In this document: piece by piece, positions 17,541 through 25,921 of the stretch
Layout: each line of letters starts with the position of its first letter
Position numbering within the stretch: position 1 is the first letter of the stretch
Assembly: GCF_012849095.1 (NCBI RefSeq)
Contig: NZ_CP051680.1
Span: 8,284,251 to 8,348,250, forward strand
DNA from: Cohnella herbarum
GTDB taxonomy: Bacteria > Bacillota > Bacilli > Paenibacillales > Paenibacillaceae
Direction: 5' to 3'
DNA: 64,000 nt
Position numbers and translations under genes: made by a program
Notes under the pieces: generated by a model
The model's database searches: none
Told to the model about the DNA's origin: nothing
Seen by the model: the letters and a program-made list of their open reading frames with translations, nothing else

Positions 17541-17552
17541 ACTATATGTTAT
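17541..17552 (+). promoter_or_regulatory. Candidate operator upstream of DeoR-family gene
   Basis: ACTATATGTTAT occurs here, about 35 bases before the regulator's start, and exactly again at 19239-19250, upstream of the isomerase gene. Both lie in AT-rich promoter-like sequence. A shared site for the DeoR protein is inferred. Confidence 0.4.
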
Positions 17553-17587
17553 ATTATGTGTGTAATTGAAACAGAGAGGTGCTTAGA

Positions 17588-18355
17588 TTGCTTCCTATTC
17601 AACGTAAGTCCGCCATCATCGAATATCTGTCAAAGGAAGGCGGATGTACGATCAAGCATCTTAGCCGAGCCCTGGACGTATCCGAAATGACGGTTCGTCG
17701 GGATTTGAAACAGTTAGAATCATCAGGCCAAGTGATCTTATCTCATGGCGGCGCTGTACTCGCCCAGAGTTATGTCCACGAACCGGCAACGATCGAGAAG
17801 GAATCCCGGAACCAAGACGTTAAGGAGCGGCTGGCTTCCTATGCGATTAAGCACTTTGTAAGCGAGGGCGATGTGCTTATTCTGGAGGGCGGGACTACGG
17901 TAGCCCGGATGCCCCCTTATCTGCAATCATTTTCGCAATTAACGATATTGTCGAATGGATTGAATACTTTGAATGCTTTAAATACGGGGGCCGGACGCAA
18001 TGTCGTGCTCTGTTGCGGCGGCATGCTGAGGGAACAGTCCAGTACTTTCGTCGGACCCGTAGCGGAATCGTTCTTCGAACAATTTCATGCGAATACGGTG
18101 TTTCTGTCGGGTCTGGGATTTACTCCGGAGACGGGATTCACGGATCCTAATTTACTCGATACGCGCGTGAAGCAGGCAATGATTCGTTCCGCCGGGCGCA
18201 CCGTCATGCTGCTTGATTCGTCCAAATTCGGCGCAAGGTCCTTCACGACGACGGCGATGGCCGCGGATGTATCCGCAGTGATTACGGATAGCGGAGTTCC
18301 AGAGGAAATAAAAGACTATTTCATTAAGCTGGGCGTACCCTTGCATATCGTATAA
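17588..18355 (+). CDS. DeoR-family transcriptional regulator
   Basis: A 255-residue DeoR protein from TTG 17588, which lies 6 bases after AGAGAGGTG; an in-frame GTG at 17579 sits inside that RBS. The winged helix includes CTIKHLSRALDVSEMTVRRDL and LSHGGAVL. The sensor domain has LEGGTTVARM and LSGLGFTPETGFTDPN. It belongs to the same broad family as the regulator at 3293 but is clearly diverged. Likely targets are its own promoter and the isomerase-ROK-glycosidase genes downstream, which share a 12-base upstream motif with it. A terminator follows. Confidence 0.87.
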   Translation: MLPIQRKSAIIEYLSKEGGCTIKHLSRALDVSEMTVRRDLKQLESSGQVILSHGGAVLAQSYVHEPATIEKESRNQDVKERLASYAIKHFVSEGDVLILEGGTTVARMPPYLQSFSQLTILSNGLNTLNALNTGAGRNVVLCCGGMLREQSSTFVGPVAESFFEQFHANTVFLSGLGFTPETGFTDPNLLDTRVKQAMIRSAGRTVMLLDSSKFGARSFTTTAMAADVSAVITDSGVPEEIKDYFIKLGVPLHIV

Positions 18356-18377
18356 TAAGGAAAATTAGAACCTCTGC

Positions 18378-18420
18378 AACCTCTGCCTCGGATGAGCTCA
18401 GAGGTTTTCTTTTGTTGTTT
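18378..18420 (+). terminator. Rho-independent terminator after DeoR gene
   Basis: AACCTCTG (18378-18385) pairs with CAGAGGTT (18399-18406), followed by TTCTTTTGTTGTTT. Confidence 0.75.
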
Positions 18421-18960
18421 AGGAATTACCGTTTTGGGGCTTTGCAGCAAACGAAAATCGAGCGTTCATTTTCTAGCGGCTGCCACGGCCGCTATTTCGT
18501 CGAAAACAGGTATTTATAGATTCTAACGGAGCGGAACGCCTTTATTTACGCGCAATGGGCATGGGCATGATTTCATTGAAAAATACACAAATAAGAGCGC
18601 CCACAAAAGCCATGATCCTACGGCCGATTGCAGTTCTTTGAATGCAAATCACCATTCTCAAATATTGAAAATATTTTCTGGCGGAGCGGGGTGCCGTATA
18701 GCTAACGAACGTGAGCATTTGGACTTCTAACGGAGCTGTACGCCGCTATTTTGAAGAAAACAGAGATATTGAATTTCTAACGGAGCTACACGTCGTTATT
18801 TGTGTCCAAATGGTCCATTTTTGTTGGATTATCGGCAAATAAGGGCGCTTATTTCCGTTACATTTTGAAGTGCCCCTTATTTAGCAAAATAAGGGCTGTG
18901 GGTTCCGTTACCGTTTTTCGGCCCAAAAACGCGAGACCAGCCCCCCTCCTCCGGATGTGC
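18421..18960. repeat. Gene-free interval with dispersed imperfect repeats
   Basis: No convincing gene lies between 18356 and 19243. The interval holds imperfect copies of a unit built on TTCTA(A/G)CGG...GC(T)ATTT, starting at 18471, 18531, 18725 and 18775; the exact 12-mer TTCTAACGGAGC occurs three times. Related inverted material, with ATAAGGGCGCTTATTTCCG and ATAAGGGCTGTGGGTTCCG, follows at about 18838-18920. The units are 50-60 bp and can pair into hairpins. This resembles a dispersed intergenic repeat family, not a decayed gene, since no frame stays open across it. Confidence 0.6.
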
Positions 18961-19179
18961 CAATGCATAATAGGGTAAGCAATAAATGGATAGTCGTTGC
19001 CCGCGAGGTTATGCGATAACGCACAAGGGCTAATCTGTCCCTCAAGTTTCAGTTTCGTAAGCGATTGTCCTGCATTTCCAATCCGATTGCCTTGTATTCA
19101 ATCCGATATTGGGTTGTGCAGGTATGTGCAGTTTACTCAGGCAGTCAGAAATCGCGTTAATAGAAAAAGGTTTAGCAAA

Positions 19180-19212
19180 ATGGTCACCCGTCAGGGTGAT
19201 TTTGTTCTTTAA
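19180..19212 (+). terminator. Small hairpin with T-rich tail upstream of the isomerase promoter
   Basis: GGTCACCC pairs with GGGTGAT across a GTCA loop, followed by TTTGTTCTTT. It has terminator form but no gene directly upstream; it may insulate the isomerase promoter. Confidence 0.45.
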
Positions 19213-19230
19213 TGTGTTAATTTAAGATAA

Positions 19231-19281
19231 TATATGTTACTATATGTTATGTATTGATAATATTAATCAAATTGATGGAGG
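19231..19281 (+). promoter_or_regulatory. Tandem decamer operator candidate and RBS of the isomerase gene
   Basis: TATATGTTAC and TATATGTTAT lie head to tail at 19231-19250. Their junction recreates ACTATATGTTAT, identical to 17541-17552. The RBS GGAGG (19277-19281) lies 10 bases before ATG 19292. I did not fix a single -35/-10 pair in this AT-rich stretch. Confidence 0.4.
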
Positions 19282-19291
19282 TATTTACGCA

Positions 19292-21061
19292 ATGACGACA
19301 ACTACGAAACCGACAAAAAACTATAATCAGTCGCCGACGGTACGAATAAAGGAATGCGAAGATCAAGCTTGGCAAGGTTATGATCGGATCGCGCAGGCAC
19401 TCCAATCCCGGATAAGCAGCCTGTCGGCATCTAAATCGGTTCTTGTCATCGAATGTTACCCTTCCGTTCGTCAGGATGAAATCATACAAGCGCTTGAATC
19501 TCGGCTAGAACCGGCATTGGTCATCCGCGCGGAAGAAGCCGCGCTGCCTGGAGAGCAAATCAAGCAGGAGATCCGCAAATATTTGACCGATGACCGGGTA
19601 TTCGGCTTTATGTCGCCCTCCAAGATCGAGGAGTTCTATGACATCGATCGTTTGCGGCAATTGAAGGATCAAGCGAACGCGGTGGACAACGGGATCGTCG
19701 TTATTATCGGCTTTGGAGCTTCCTTGGTCTCCGAGGGGGACGTGCTCGTCTATGCGGACCTGGCTCGTTGGGAAATTCAACAACGCTATCGCTCCAAGGA
19801 ATTCGGCAACTGGCGCTTGGACAATCACGAGGAAGAAATTCTTCGAAAATATAAAGGCGGCTTTTTCTTCGAATGGAGAATGGCGGACCGGTTGAAACGT
19901 CGTTTGTTCGATAAAATAGACTACTATTTGGATACGAACGCGAAGGATGACCCTAAGATGGTCACCTATGAAGCTCTGATGAGCGGTTTGCGGCAGACGG
20001 CTTCGCAGCCTTTCCGCTTAGTCCCCTATTTCGACCCGGGCGTATGGGGCGGTACGTGGCTGGAAGAGCATATCGATTTACCGCGACAAGAGAAGCCGTA
20101 CGCGTGGGGTTTCGATGGGGTACCGGAAGAGAACAGCCTTTATTTCCAATATGGTAGCATCCGACTTGAACTGCCTTCTATTAATCTCGTGTTCTTCCAG
20201 TCCCGGGAGTTGCTCGGAGATCGGGTTCTCGCTCGCTTCGGAGCTGAATTCCCGATACGATTCGACTTATTGGATACGATCGGCGGAGGAAACCTAAGCT
20301 TGCAGGTTCATCCGACGACGGATTATATTAAGCAAACTTTCGGTATGACCTATACGCAGGATGAAAGCTATTATATTCTGGATTCCAAGCCGGGCGCTCT
20401 TGTTTATCTCGGGGTGAAGGAAGATACGGATGCCGAGCGGATGTGGGGAGATTTGGAACGGGCTCAGGCAGGCGAAATATCTTTCCCTGCGGAGCGGTAC
20501 ATCAACGCATACGAAGCTAAGAAGCACGAGCATTTCCTTATCCCGGCGGGTACAATCCATTGCTCGGCAACGGATTGCATGGTTTTGGAGATTAGCGCGA
20601 CGCCTTATATATTTACCTTCAAATTGTGGGACTGGGATCAGGTCGGGCTTGATGGCAAACCGCGTCCCGTCCATCTTGAACATGGATCCAAAGTCATGCA
20701 GTGGGATCGTAGGACGGAATGGGTCGAGAACGAGCTTATGAACCGTGCGGAGACGGTCACGGAAGGAACGGGTTGGAGAGAGGAACGGACGGGGTTGCAT
20801 GAATTGCAATTTATCGAAACGCGCCGCCATTGGTTCTCGGAACCGGTCACGCATGAAGCGAACGGAAGCGTTCATATGCTTAATCTAGTGGAGGGCGAGG
20901 AAGCCGTAGTGGAAAGTCCCGACGGACAATTCGATCCGTTCGTTGTACGGTATGCGGAAACCTTTATCGTACCGGCGTCCGTGCAACGTTATACGGTTCG
21001 TCCAAGCGGACCGAGCGCAGGACAGACAATCGCTACCATTAAGGCGTTTGTGCGAGCTTAA
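19292..21061 (+). CDS. Mannose-6-phosphate-isomerase-like protein with extra N-terminal domain
   Basis: 589 residues from ATG 19292. The C-terminal part (about 240-589) is a class I mannose-6-phosphate isomerase: QVHP at 338-341 and IPAGTIHC around 417-424 supply cupin metal ligands, and LWDWDQ is also typical. Such enzymes interconvert mannose-6-phosphate and fructose-6-phosphate. The first 230 residues are unlike ManA. They suggest a degenerate uridine-kinase-like fold (VLVIECYP, VYADLARWEIQQRY) with no visible P-loop Lys-Ser/Thr. The total length is nearly twice a Bacillus ManA. The ROK kinase follows after 19 bases, so the pair could phosphorylate and isomerise a hexose released by the glycosidases nearby. 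Confidence 0.8.
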   Translation: MTTTTKPTKNYNQSPTVRIKECEDQAWQGYDRIAQALQSRISSLSASKSVLVIECYPSVRQDEIIQALESRLEPALVIRAEEAALPGEQIKQEIRKYLTDDRVFGFMSPSKIEEFYDIDRLRQLKDQANAVDNGIVVIIGFGASLVSEGDVLVYADLARWEIQQRYRSKEFGNWRLDNHEEEILRKYKGGFFFEWRMADRLKRRLFDKIDYYLDTNAKDDPKMVTYEALMSGLRQTASQPFRLVPYFDPGVWGGTWLEEHIDLPRQEKPYAWGFDGVPEENSLYFQYGSIRLELPSINLVFFQSRELLGDRVLARFGAEFPIRFDLLDTIGGGNLSLQVHPTTDYIKQTFGMTYTQDESYYILDSKPGALVYLGVKEDTDAERMWGDLERAQAGEISFPAERYINAYEAKKHEHFLIPAGTIHCSATDCMVLEISATPYIFTFKLWDWDQVGLDGKPRPVHLEHGSKVMQWDRRTEWVENELMNRAETVTEGTGWREERTGLHELQFIETRRHWFSEPVTHEANGSVHMLNLVEGEEAVVESPDGQFDPFVVRYAETFIVPASVQRYTVRPSGPSAGQTIATIKAFVRA

Positions 21062-21080
21062 ACATGTAGGGGGATTCGCT

Positions 21081-22019
21081 ATGGGAAGTCAGTTTCTGCT
21101 CGCTTTTGACGTAGGCGGAACCTATATTAAAGCGGGAGTCGTCAATAGAGACGGGGCGGTATTAGAACATACCGTGACGCAGTACGAGGCAAACTCGAAT
21201 GGAACGCAAGATGAAATCATAGAACGTTTCAGGGATATGACGAGAGATCTGGTTAGTCGCCTTAGCGAGGAATCGGGAGCCGGCGTATACGGAATCGGTT
21301 ATGCTTTCCCGGGTCCCTTCGATTATGAGAGAGGGATAAGCTATATTCAAGGATTGAATAAGTTCGAGGCCATATACGGTATTTCTCTCGGAGATAAGCT
21401 GAGGGACGTGTTCCGGAAGGATGCCGTAATTGCGGCGTCCCTTGCCCCGAATTGGAAGCTGGCATTCGAGAATGACGCATCCTTGTTTGCTCTTGGCGAG
21501 GCGGTGTATGGGCAGGCTTCCGCTTCCGACCGCGTCGTATGTTTGACGATCGGAACCGGCCTCGGTTCAGGTTTCGTAGAGAAAAGACGTCTGATCAAGC
21601 ACCAACGGGATGTGCCCGAGAATGGTTGGCTGTATCATCTGTCCTACGGGGAAGGCATCGCGGATGATTTCGTTTCTCGCCGAGGAGTGCTCAGCTTAGC
21701 CGACGAGCTCGGATTGGATCTCGCCGGCGGTCAGGATGTCCGGGAGCTTGCGCAATTAGCGCTAGCGGGGAATGAACTCGCGGTCGAACTGTTCGAACGG
21801 TTTGGACATCGCATGGCGCAAATCCTGACCGCGCCTATGGAGAGATTCCAACCGGATACTATCGTTATCGGCGGTCAAATCGCGAAAAGCGGACAATTGT
21901 TCGTGCCTGCTTTGTCTAGGGGACTTCAGCATAACGGCATAATTACGAATATTAAGCTGAGCGAGAATACATTGTTGAGTACGTTTCGCGGGATATATCG
22001 CTTCATGGGGACTGTTTAA
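21081..22019 (+). CDS. ROK-family kinase/regulator-like protein without the zinc motif
   Basis: 312 residues from ATG 21081, with GGGGGAT upstream. The ATP-binding motif AFDVGGTYIKAG is at the start, FENDASLFALGE contains the catalytic Asp, and CLTIGTGLGSGFV is the sugar-side loop. The CXCGXXGCXE zinc motif, present in the ROK protein at 4110, is absent: the equivalent stretch is NGWLYHLSYGEG. It has no HTH, so it is not a NagC-type repressor. It is most likely a sugar kinase with altered specificity, co-transcribed with the ManA-like gene. Confidence 0.8.
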   Translation: MGSQFLLAFDVGGTYIKAGVVNRDGAVLEHTVTQYEANSNGTQDEIIERFRDMTRDLVSRLSEESGAGVYGIGYAFPGPFDYERGISYIQGLNKFEAIYGISLGDKLRDVFRKDAVIAASLAPNWKLAFENDASLFALGEAVYGQASASDRVVCLTIGTGLGSGFVEKRRLIKHQRDVPENGWLYHLSYGEGIADDFVSRRGVLSLADELGLDLAGGQDVRELAQLALAGNELAVELFERFGHRMAQILTAPMERFQPDTIVIGGQIAKSGQLFVPALSRGLQHNGIITNIKLSENTLLSTFRGIYRFMGTV

Positions 22020-22051
22020 GCGAACAAAAAAGTAAGCAAAAAAGATCACCT

Positions 22052-22096
22052 TATATAAATCCTATCCACTGTTCGGCAGAGGATAGGGTTTATATA
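22052..22096 (+). other. Long hairpin in the leader of the GH38-like gene
   Basis: TATATAAATCCTATCC (22052-22067) pairs with GGATAGGGTTTATATA (22081-22096), 16 bp with one G-U pair, around a 13-base loop. It ends 4 bases before the AGGAG RBS at 22101. No T-run follows, so it may be a 5' UTR control or RNA-stability element, or a weak terminator of the ROK gene. Confidence 0.55.
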
Positions 22097-22116
22097 ATTT
22101 AGGAGTAATTTATATC

Positions 22117-24267
22117 ATGATGGATGGAGTGAGTGTGATCAACACTTCGATCAAAACTTCGATCAAAACTTCGATCAAAACTTCGATCAAAACCGTACAC
22201 ATCGTATTTAAAACCCACTTAGATATCGGTTTTACGGATACAGCCCGGAACGTTCTCGATCAGTACGTCGATTCATTTATCCCGAAGGCCATTGAACTGG
22301 CCGATCATTTAGCGGATAAGCCCGGTCCGGAGAAGTTCGTCTGGACGACCGGCTCATGGCTGATCCGTTATTATCTGGATCACGCGGCACCCGAAGATCG
22401 GGCGAAGATGGAGGAGGCTATACAGAAGGGTCATATCGTGTGGCATGGGCTTCCGTTCACGACCCATAGCGAGCTGATGGATAAGCGGTTGTTCGAATTC
22501 GGGCTGTCTATGAGCAGCCAACTCGACCGTACCTACGGTAAGCAAACGATTACTGCGAAAATGACGGACGTTCCCGGACATACCATCGGGATTGTCCCAC
22601 TGCTCTCCGCAGCCGGAATCCGCTACCTGCATTTGGGGACAAACCCCGCCTCCAAAGCTCCGGATGTACCGCAGGCTTTCGTATGGAAAGCAGCCGACGG
22701 TGCTGAAGTCATCGTGAATTATAATGACTCCTACGGAGAGGCGATGGTCATTCCCGGTTTCGACGAGGTATTGTATTTCTCTCATACTTTGGACAACATC
22801 GGACCGCCGTCGGTAGAGGATATTCATAAATTGTTCGTTGAATTGGCCGAGCAGTTCCCTAATGCCGTCATTCAAGCGTCGACGATGGACGCCTTTGCGG
22901 ACAAGCTGTGGAGCTACAAGGCTTCCTTGCCCGTTGTACGGGAGGAGATCGGCGACTCTTGGATATACGGAGCGGCGAGCGATCCATGGAAAATCGCCGC
23001 TTATCGGGAATTACTTCGTCTGCGGGACAAATGGATCGCGGAGGGTACGCTCGTATTGAACTCGGAACAATACGATGCCTTCTGTCATTCCCTAATCATG
23101 GTTCCCGAGCATACATGGGGATTGGATATGAAGAAATACCTTCCGGATTTCGTTAACTATGCGAAGAAAGACTTCGCGGCAGCGCGTAAGCGGGATATCG
23201 TCGGAGAAGATTTATTTCCGTTAACCTACGAATATACGAGAGGCTGGTCTGCCGGCCATACGAAAAACACCGGGAAAACTTCGTACTCCTATAGCGAAGT
23301 AGAATCTTCATGGAACGAGCAGCGGAATTATGTTCAAACGGCATTAATGACGCTGGACGCGGACAAACGTCGGGAGGCCGAGGAAGCCTTAAAGGGATTA
23401 CGTCCCGAACGTGCCGCCTCGACGGGTTACAATCCGATATCGATTAGACAGACTTACCGTCTCGGTCTATTCGAAGCGGAGTTCGCGGAAGACGGCTCTA
23501 TTAGCCTTCTTCGCGGGAATAACGGTAAAGTATGGGCCGATGACAACTCGCGTATCGGACGTTACAGCTATGAAACGTTCGGATTGCCGGACTATCGGCG
23601 TTGGTACGAGCAATATACGACGTATTGGGACAGAAACTTGGATTGGATTTCCGCGGACTTCGGCAAGCCGGCATTTGAATTCGCCAAGCCCTATCCGACG
23701 AATCGAATGTTTGAACCAAGCTTGGTCTCGCTGTCGGTGCGGCATGCGAATGATGGCGACTATGTCCAAGCCAAGCTTCGAATGTCCGAGCAGGCTTCCG
23801 AAATTCAAGGGGCTCCAAGAGAATTAGAGCTGTTGTACCGATTCGCTAAAGATGCGGAAGACATTGACTTGACCCTTAACTGGTTCGGCAAGGATGCCCA
23901 CCGCCTACCGGAGGGCAGCTGGATCGGCATTAATCCTATCGTAAATAACCCTAACTTGTGGAAGATGGATAAGCTTGGATCGTTACTGTCGCCGCTTGAG
24001 GTCGTGAAGAACGGTAACCGCGGCATGCACGCGATCGAATCTCGACTGACTTATTCCGGCGCCGACGGAGAAGCGACGATCCGAACTTGGGATGCGCCCG
24101 TCGTCTCCATCGGAAAGCCGCGGCTGCTGCAGTTCGACAACTTGTTCGCCGACCTGAGCGGAGGCTATTACTTCAATCTTCACAACAACGCGTGGGGAAC
24201 CAATTTCCGGATGTGGTACGAAGAGGATGCGCGGTTCCGCTATACGCTGACTTTCAGATCCAACTAG
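22117..24267 (+). CDS. GH38/DUF5054-like glycosidase
   Basis: A 716-residue protein. FKTHLDIGFTD near residue 31 supplies the His-x-Asp zinc pair of alpha-mannosidase-like (GH38/57 fold) enzymes. A second Asp in KMTDVPGHT is the likely nucleophile, and PEHTWGLDMK provides further His/Asp ligands. I recall the DUF5054 group with this layout. There is no signal peptide, so it acts inside the cell, probably on an imported oligosaccharide. The N-terminus is odd: a 12-base unit repeated four times (22144-22191) encodes SIKT repeats before the conserved domain. ATG 22117 follows AGGAG by 11 bases. The ManA-like and ROK genes upstream fit mannoside breakdown. Confidence 0.72.
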   Translation: MMDGVSVINTSIKTSIKTSIKTSIKTVHIVFKTHLDIGFTDTARNVLDQYVDSFIPKAIELADHLADKPGPEKFVWTTGSWLIRYYLDHAAPEDRAKMEEAIQKGHIVWHGLPFTTHSELMDKRLFEFGLSMSSQLDRTYGKQTITAKMTDVPGHTIGIVPLLSAAGIRYLHLGTNPASKAPDVPQAFVWKAADGAEVIVNYNDSYGEAMVIPGFDEVLYFSHTLDNIGPPSVEDIHKLFVELAEQFPNAVIQASTMDAFADKLWSYKASLPVVREEIGDSWIYGAASDPWKIAAYRELLRLRDKWIAEGTLVLNSEQYDAFCHSLIMVPEHTWGLDMKKYLPDFVNYAKKDFAAARKRDIVGEDLFPLTYEYTRGWSAGHTKNTGKTSYSYSEVESSWNEQRNYVQTALMTLDADKRREAEEALKGLRPERAASTGYNPISIRQTYRLGLFEAEFAEDGSISLLRGNNGKVWADDNSRIGRYSYETFGLPDYRRWYEQYTTYWDRNLDWISADFGKPAFEFAKPYPTNRMFEPSLVSLSVRHANDGDYVQAKLRMSEQASEIQGAPRELELLYRFAKDAEDIDLTLNWFGKDAHRLPEGSWIGINPIVNNPNLWKMDKLGSLLSPLEVVKNGNRGMHAIESRLTYSGADGEATIRTWDAPVVSIGKPRLLQFDNLFADLSGGYYFNLHNNAWGTNFRMWYEEDARFRYTLTFRSN
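22144..22191 (+). repeat. Four tandem 12-bp repeats at the GH38-like N-terminus
   Basis: ACTTCGATCAAA is repeated four times without change, coding for four S-I-K-T units. The unit is a multiple of three, so copy-number change would alter protein length without a frameshift. Confidence 0.9.
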
Positions 24268-24278
24268 CCATTCACGTT

Positions 24279-24314
24279 CAAGGCACCGCATCTAGGAAAG
24301 AATGCGGTGCCTTG
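24279..24314. terminator. Hairpin between convergent GH38-like and response-regulator genes
   Basis: CAAGGCACCGCAT (24279-24291) pairs perfectly with ATGCGGTGCCTTG (24302-24314) around a 10-base loop. T-tracts are weak on both sides, but the 13-bp stem between convergent stops fits a shared terminator. Confidence 0.7.
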
Positions 24315-24325
24315 AGCGCCTGTCG

Positions 24326-25921
24326 TTATATTTCCCCTCTCTTATAAGCCCCCGGAGTAACCCCCGTTATTTTTTTGAATGTCCTGAAAAAGTGCTTCTC
24401 GTCTTTGAATCCGACGATAACGGAAACCTCGTTTACCGTGTAGGTGCTTGATTTGAGCAATTCTCGGGCTTTTTCCATTCTGTATTGGATCAGAAATTCG
24501 ATAAAGTTCTGGTTATAGGTTTTCTTGAATTGTTTGCTTAAATAGGCCGGGCTCAAGCTGATATGCTCGGATACGGACTGCAAACTGATATCTTCGTTAT
24601 AATGACGGATAATGAATTCCATTGCTTTAGCCATGACCGAATTGTTCCAGATTTTATCGTTCTTGCCGATTTGCTCGAAGCAGATTTCGAGAATTTCGTC
24701 TACGGTAAGCAACAACTGCTCAAGACTCGTGCATACGTTAAGTTGCCTGTAAAGCTTCAGCTCGCTGCCGAGGAACGTTTCGGGATTTAATCCGAGCCGG
24801 GTTAGCAGCTTTATGAGCGTGACCGCCACATTGAAATTCAGTTTCAATAGGTTAGCCGATTGTTCTTGCGCTTGCTGATAGAACTGATGAATGATAACCT
24901 TTGCGGCTTCTTTTTCGCATTTTTCCATGCAGAGTTGCAACTGTTGTTCCGTTTCGAAGTTCATTACTAAAGATGCCGTGCTAAACTCCGATTTAAGCAT
25001 TTTATGGGAGTACGCCCGATTGCCGCCGCGAGTCATTCGTGTCATAGCCGCTTTTCTCGCTTGAGTATAGGATTTGTGAATATGGGATAGCTCCCCGAAC
25101 GTTTCGCCGACTCCGACGGTGATGGAGAACTTCAAATAATCCTTTGTAAACTCGATGATCTTGTCCAAAGCGCGCATCAATTGCTCCTCGAGCACCGGGT
25201 TAGCGGGAATATTGACCAGGAAGCCTAGATCATGATCGGTCTCGAAGGGCAAGATCGTAACGCCGAGATCCTCGATTAACTCTAGCGTTATATTTTCGAT
25301 GCAAAACTTGTACAGTTGGATGTCGGAGCTCGATCTACGGCTTATCAATTGCTCGAAATGATCGATGCTAATCGTCATAATGAAGATTTGATCATAGGGC
25401 AACGAAATATCCATCGCCTTAAAGTGCTCTCGCAGATCAGCCTCGTCGGTGATCTCCTCTTGAATGATATGCTGCAACATCTGTTTCTTGGCAAGCTGAA
25501 GGTATTTCTTGGCTTTATGATCGGCTTCGGTCATTCGATTGGCTTTCGTCCGGTCATGTATGATCCGATTTTCGATCCGGCTAAGGCAGCTTTTCAAGTC
25601 GTTTTCTTCAACCGGCTTGAGCAAGTAGGCGAAGGCGCCTTGTTCAAGCGCCGTCTTCGCGTATTCGAACGAATCGTAGCTGCTGACTACGACGAATATC
25701 GGAGGAGAGACCTGTTGCTTAACTTCGTTCAACAGGCTTAGTCCGTCCATACGCGGCATGCGTACATCGGCGAATATAACGTCCGGCTTACAATCCTCGA
25801 TCGACTCCAATGCTTCAATTCCGTCCGATGCCTTATTGATTAAGGAGTATCCCAATTCCTTAAGATCATGCTCCATGGAGTCTCTTGTTAGTTTCTCGTC
25901 TTCTACGATGAGTATTTTCAT
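24326..25921 (-). CDS. AraC-type response regulator (YesN-like)
   Basis: A 531-residue protein. The receiver domain (1-120) has the phospho-acceptor Asp52 in FADVRMPRMDG. A long middle region of about 300 residues is typical of Paenibacillus YesN proteins. Two AraC helix-turn-helices occupy about 425-527 (ISLSPAYLSKQFKK; VNEVSVIVGFKDEKHFFRTFKK). It overlaps the sensor kinase gene by four bases (ATGA), so the pair is co-translated. Such pairs control adjacent sugar ABC transporter genes; here the divergent solute-binding protein gene at 27966 is the natural target. Confidence 0.92.
   Translation of the reverse strand: MKILIVEDEKLTRDSMEHDLKELGYSLINKASDGIEALESIEDCKPDVIFADVRMPRMDGLSLLNEVKQQVSPPIFVVVSSYDSFEYAKTALEQGAFAYLLKPVEENDLKSCLSRIENRIIHDRTKANRMTEADHKAKKYLQLAKKQMLQHIIQEEITDEADLREHFKAMDISLPYDQIFIMTISIDHFEQLISRRSSSDIQLYKFCIENITLELIEDLGVTILPFETDHDLGFLVNIPANPVLEEQLMRALDKIIEFTKDYLKFSITVGVGETFGELSHIHKSYTQARKAAMTRMTRGGNRAYSHKMLKSEFSTASLVMNFETEQQLQLCMEKCEKEAAKVIIHQFYQQAQEQSANLLKLNFNVAVTLIKLLTRLGLNPETFLGSELKLYRQLNVCTSLEQLLLTVDEILEICFEQIGKNDKIWNNSVMAKAMEFIIRHYNEDISLQSVSEHISLSPAYLSKQFKKTYNQNFIEFLIQYRMEKARELLKSSTYTVNEVSVIVGFKDEKHFFRTFKKITGVTPGAYKRGEI

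Noticed and set aside
18997..19212. A 71-codon frame in the gap before the isomerase gene
   Set aside because: No RBS, unusual composition, and it ends inside a hairpin; it looks like chance.
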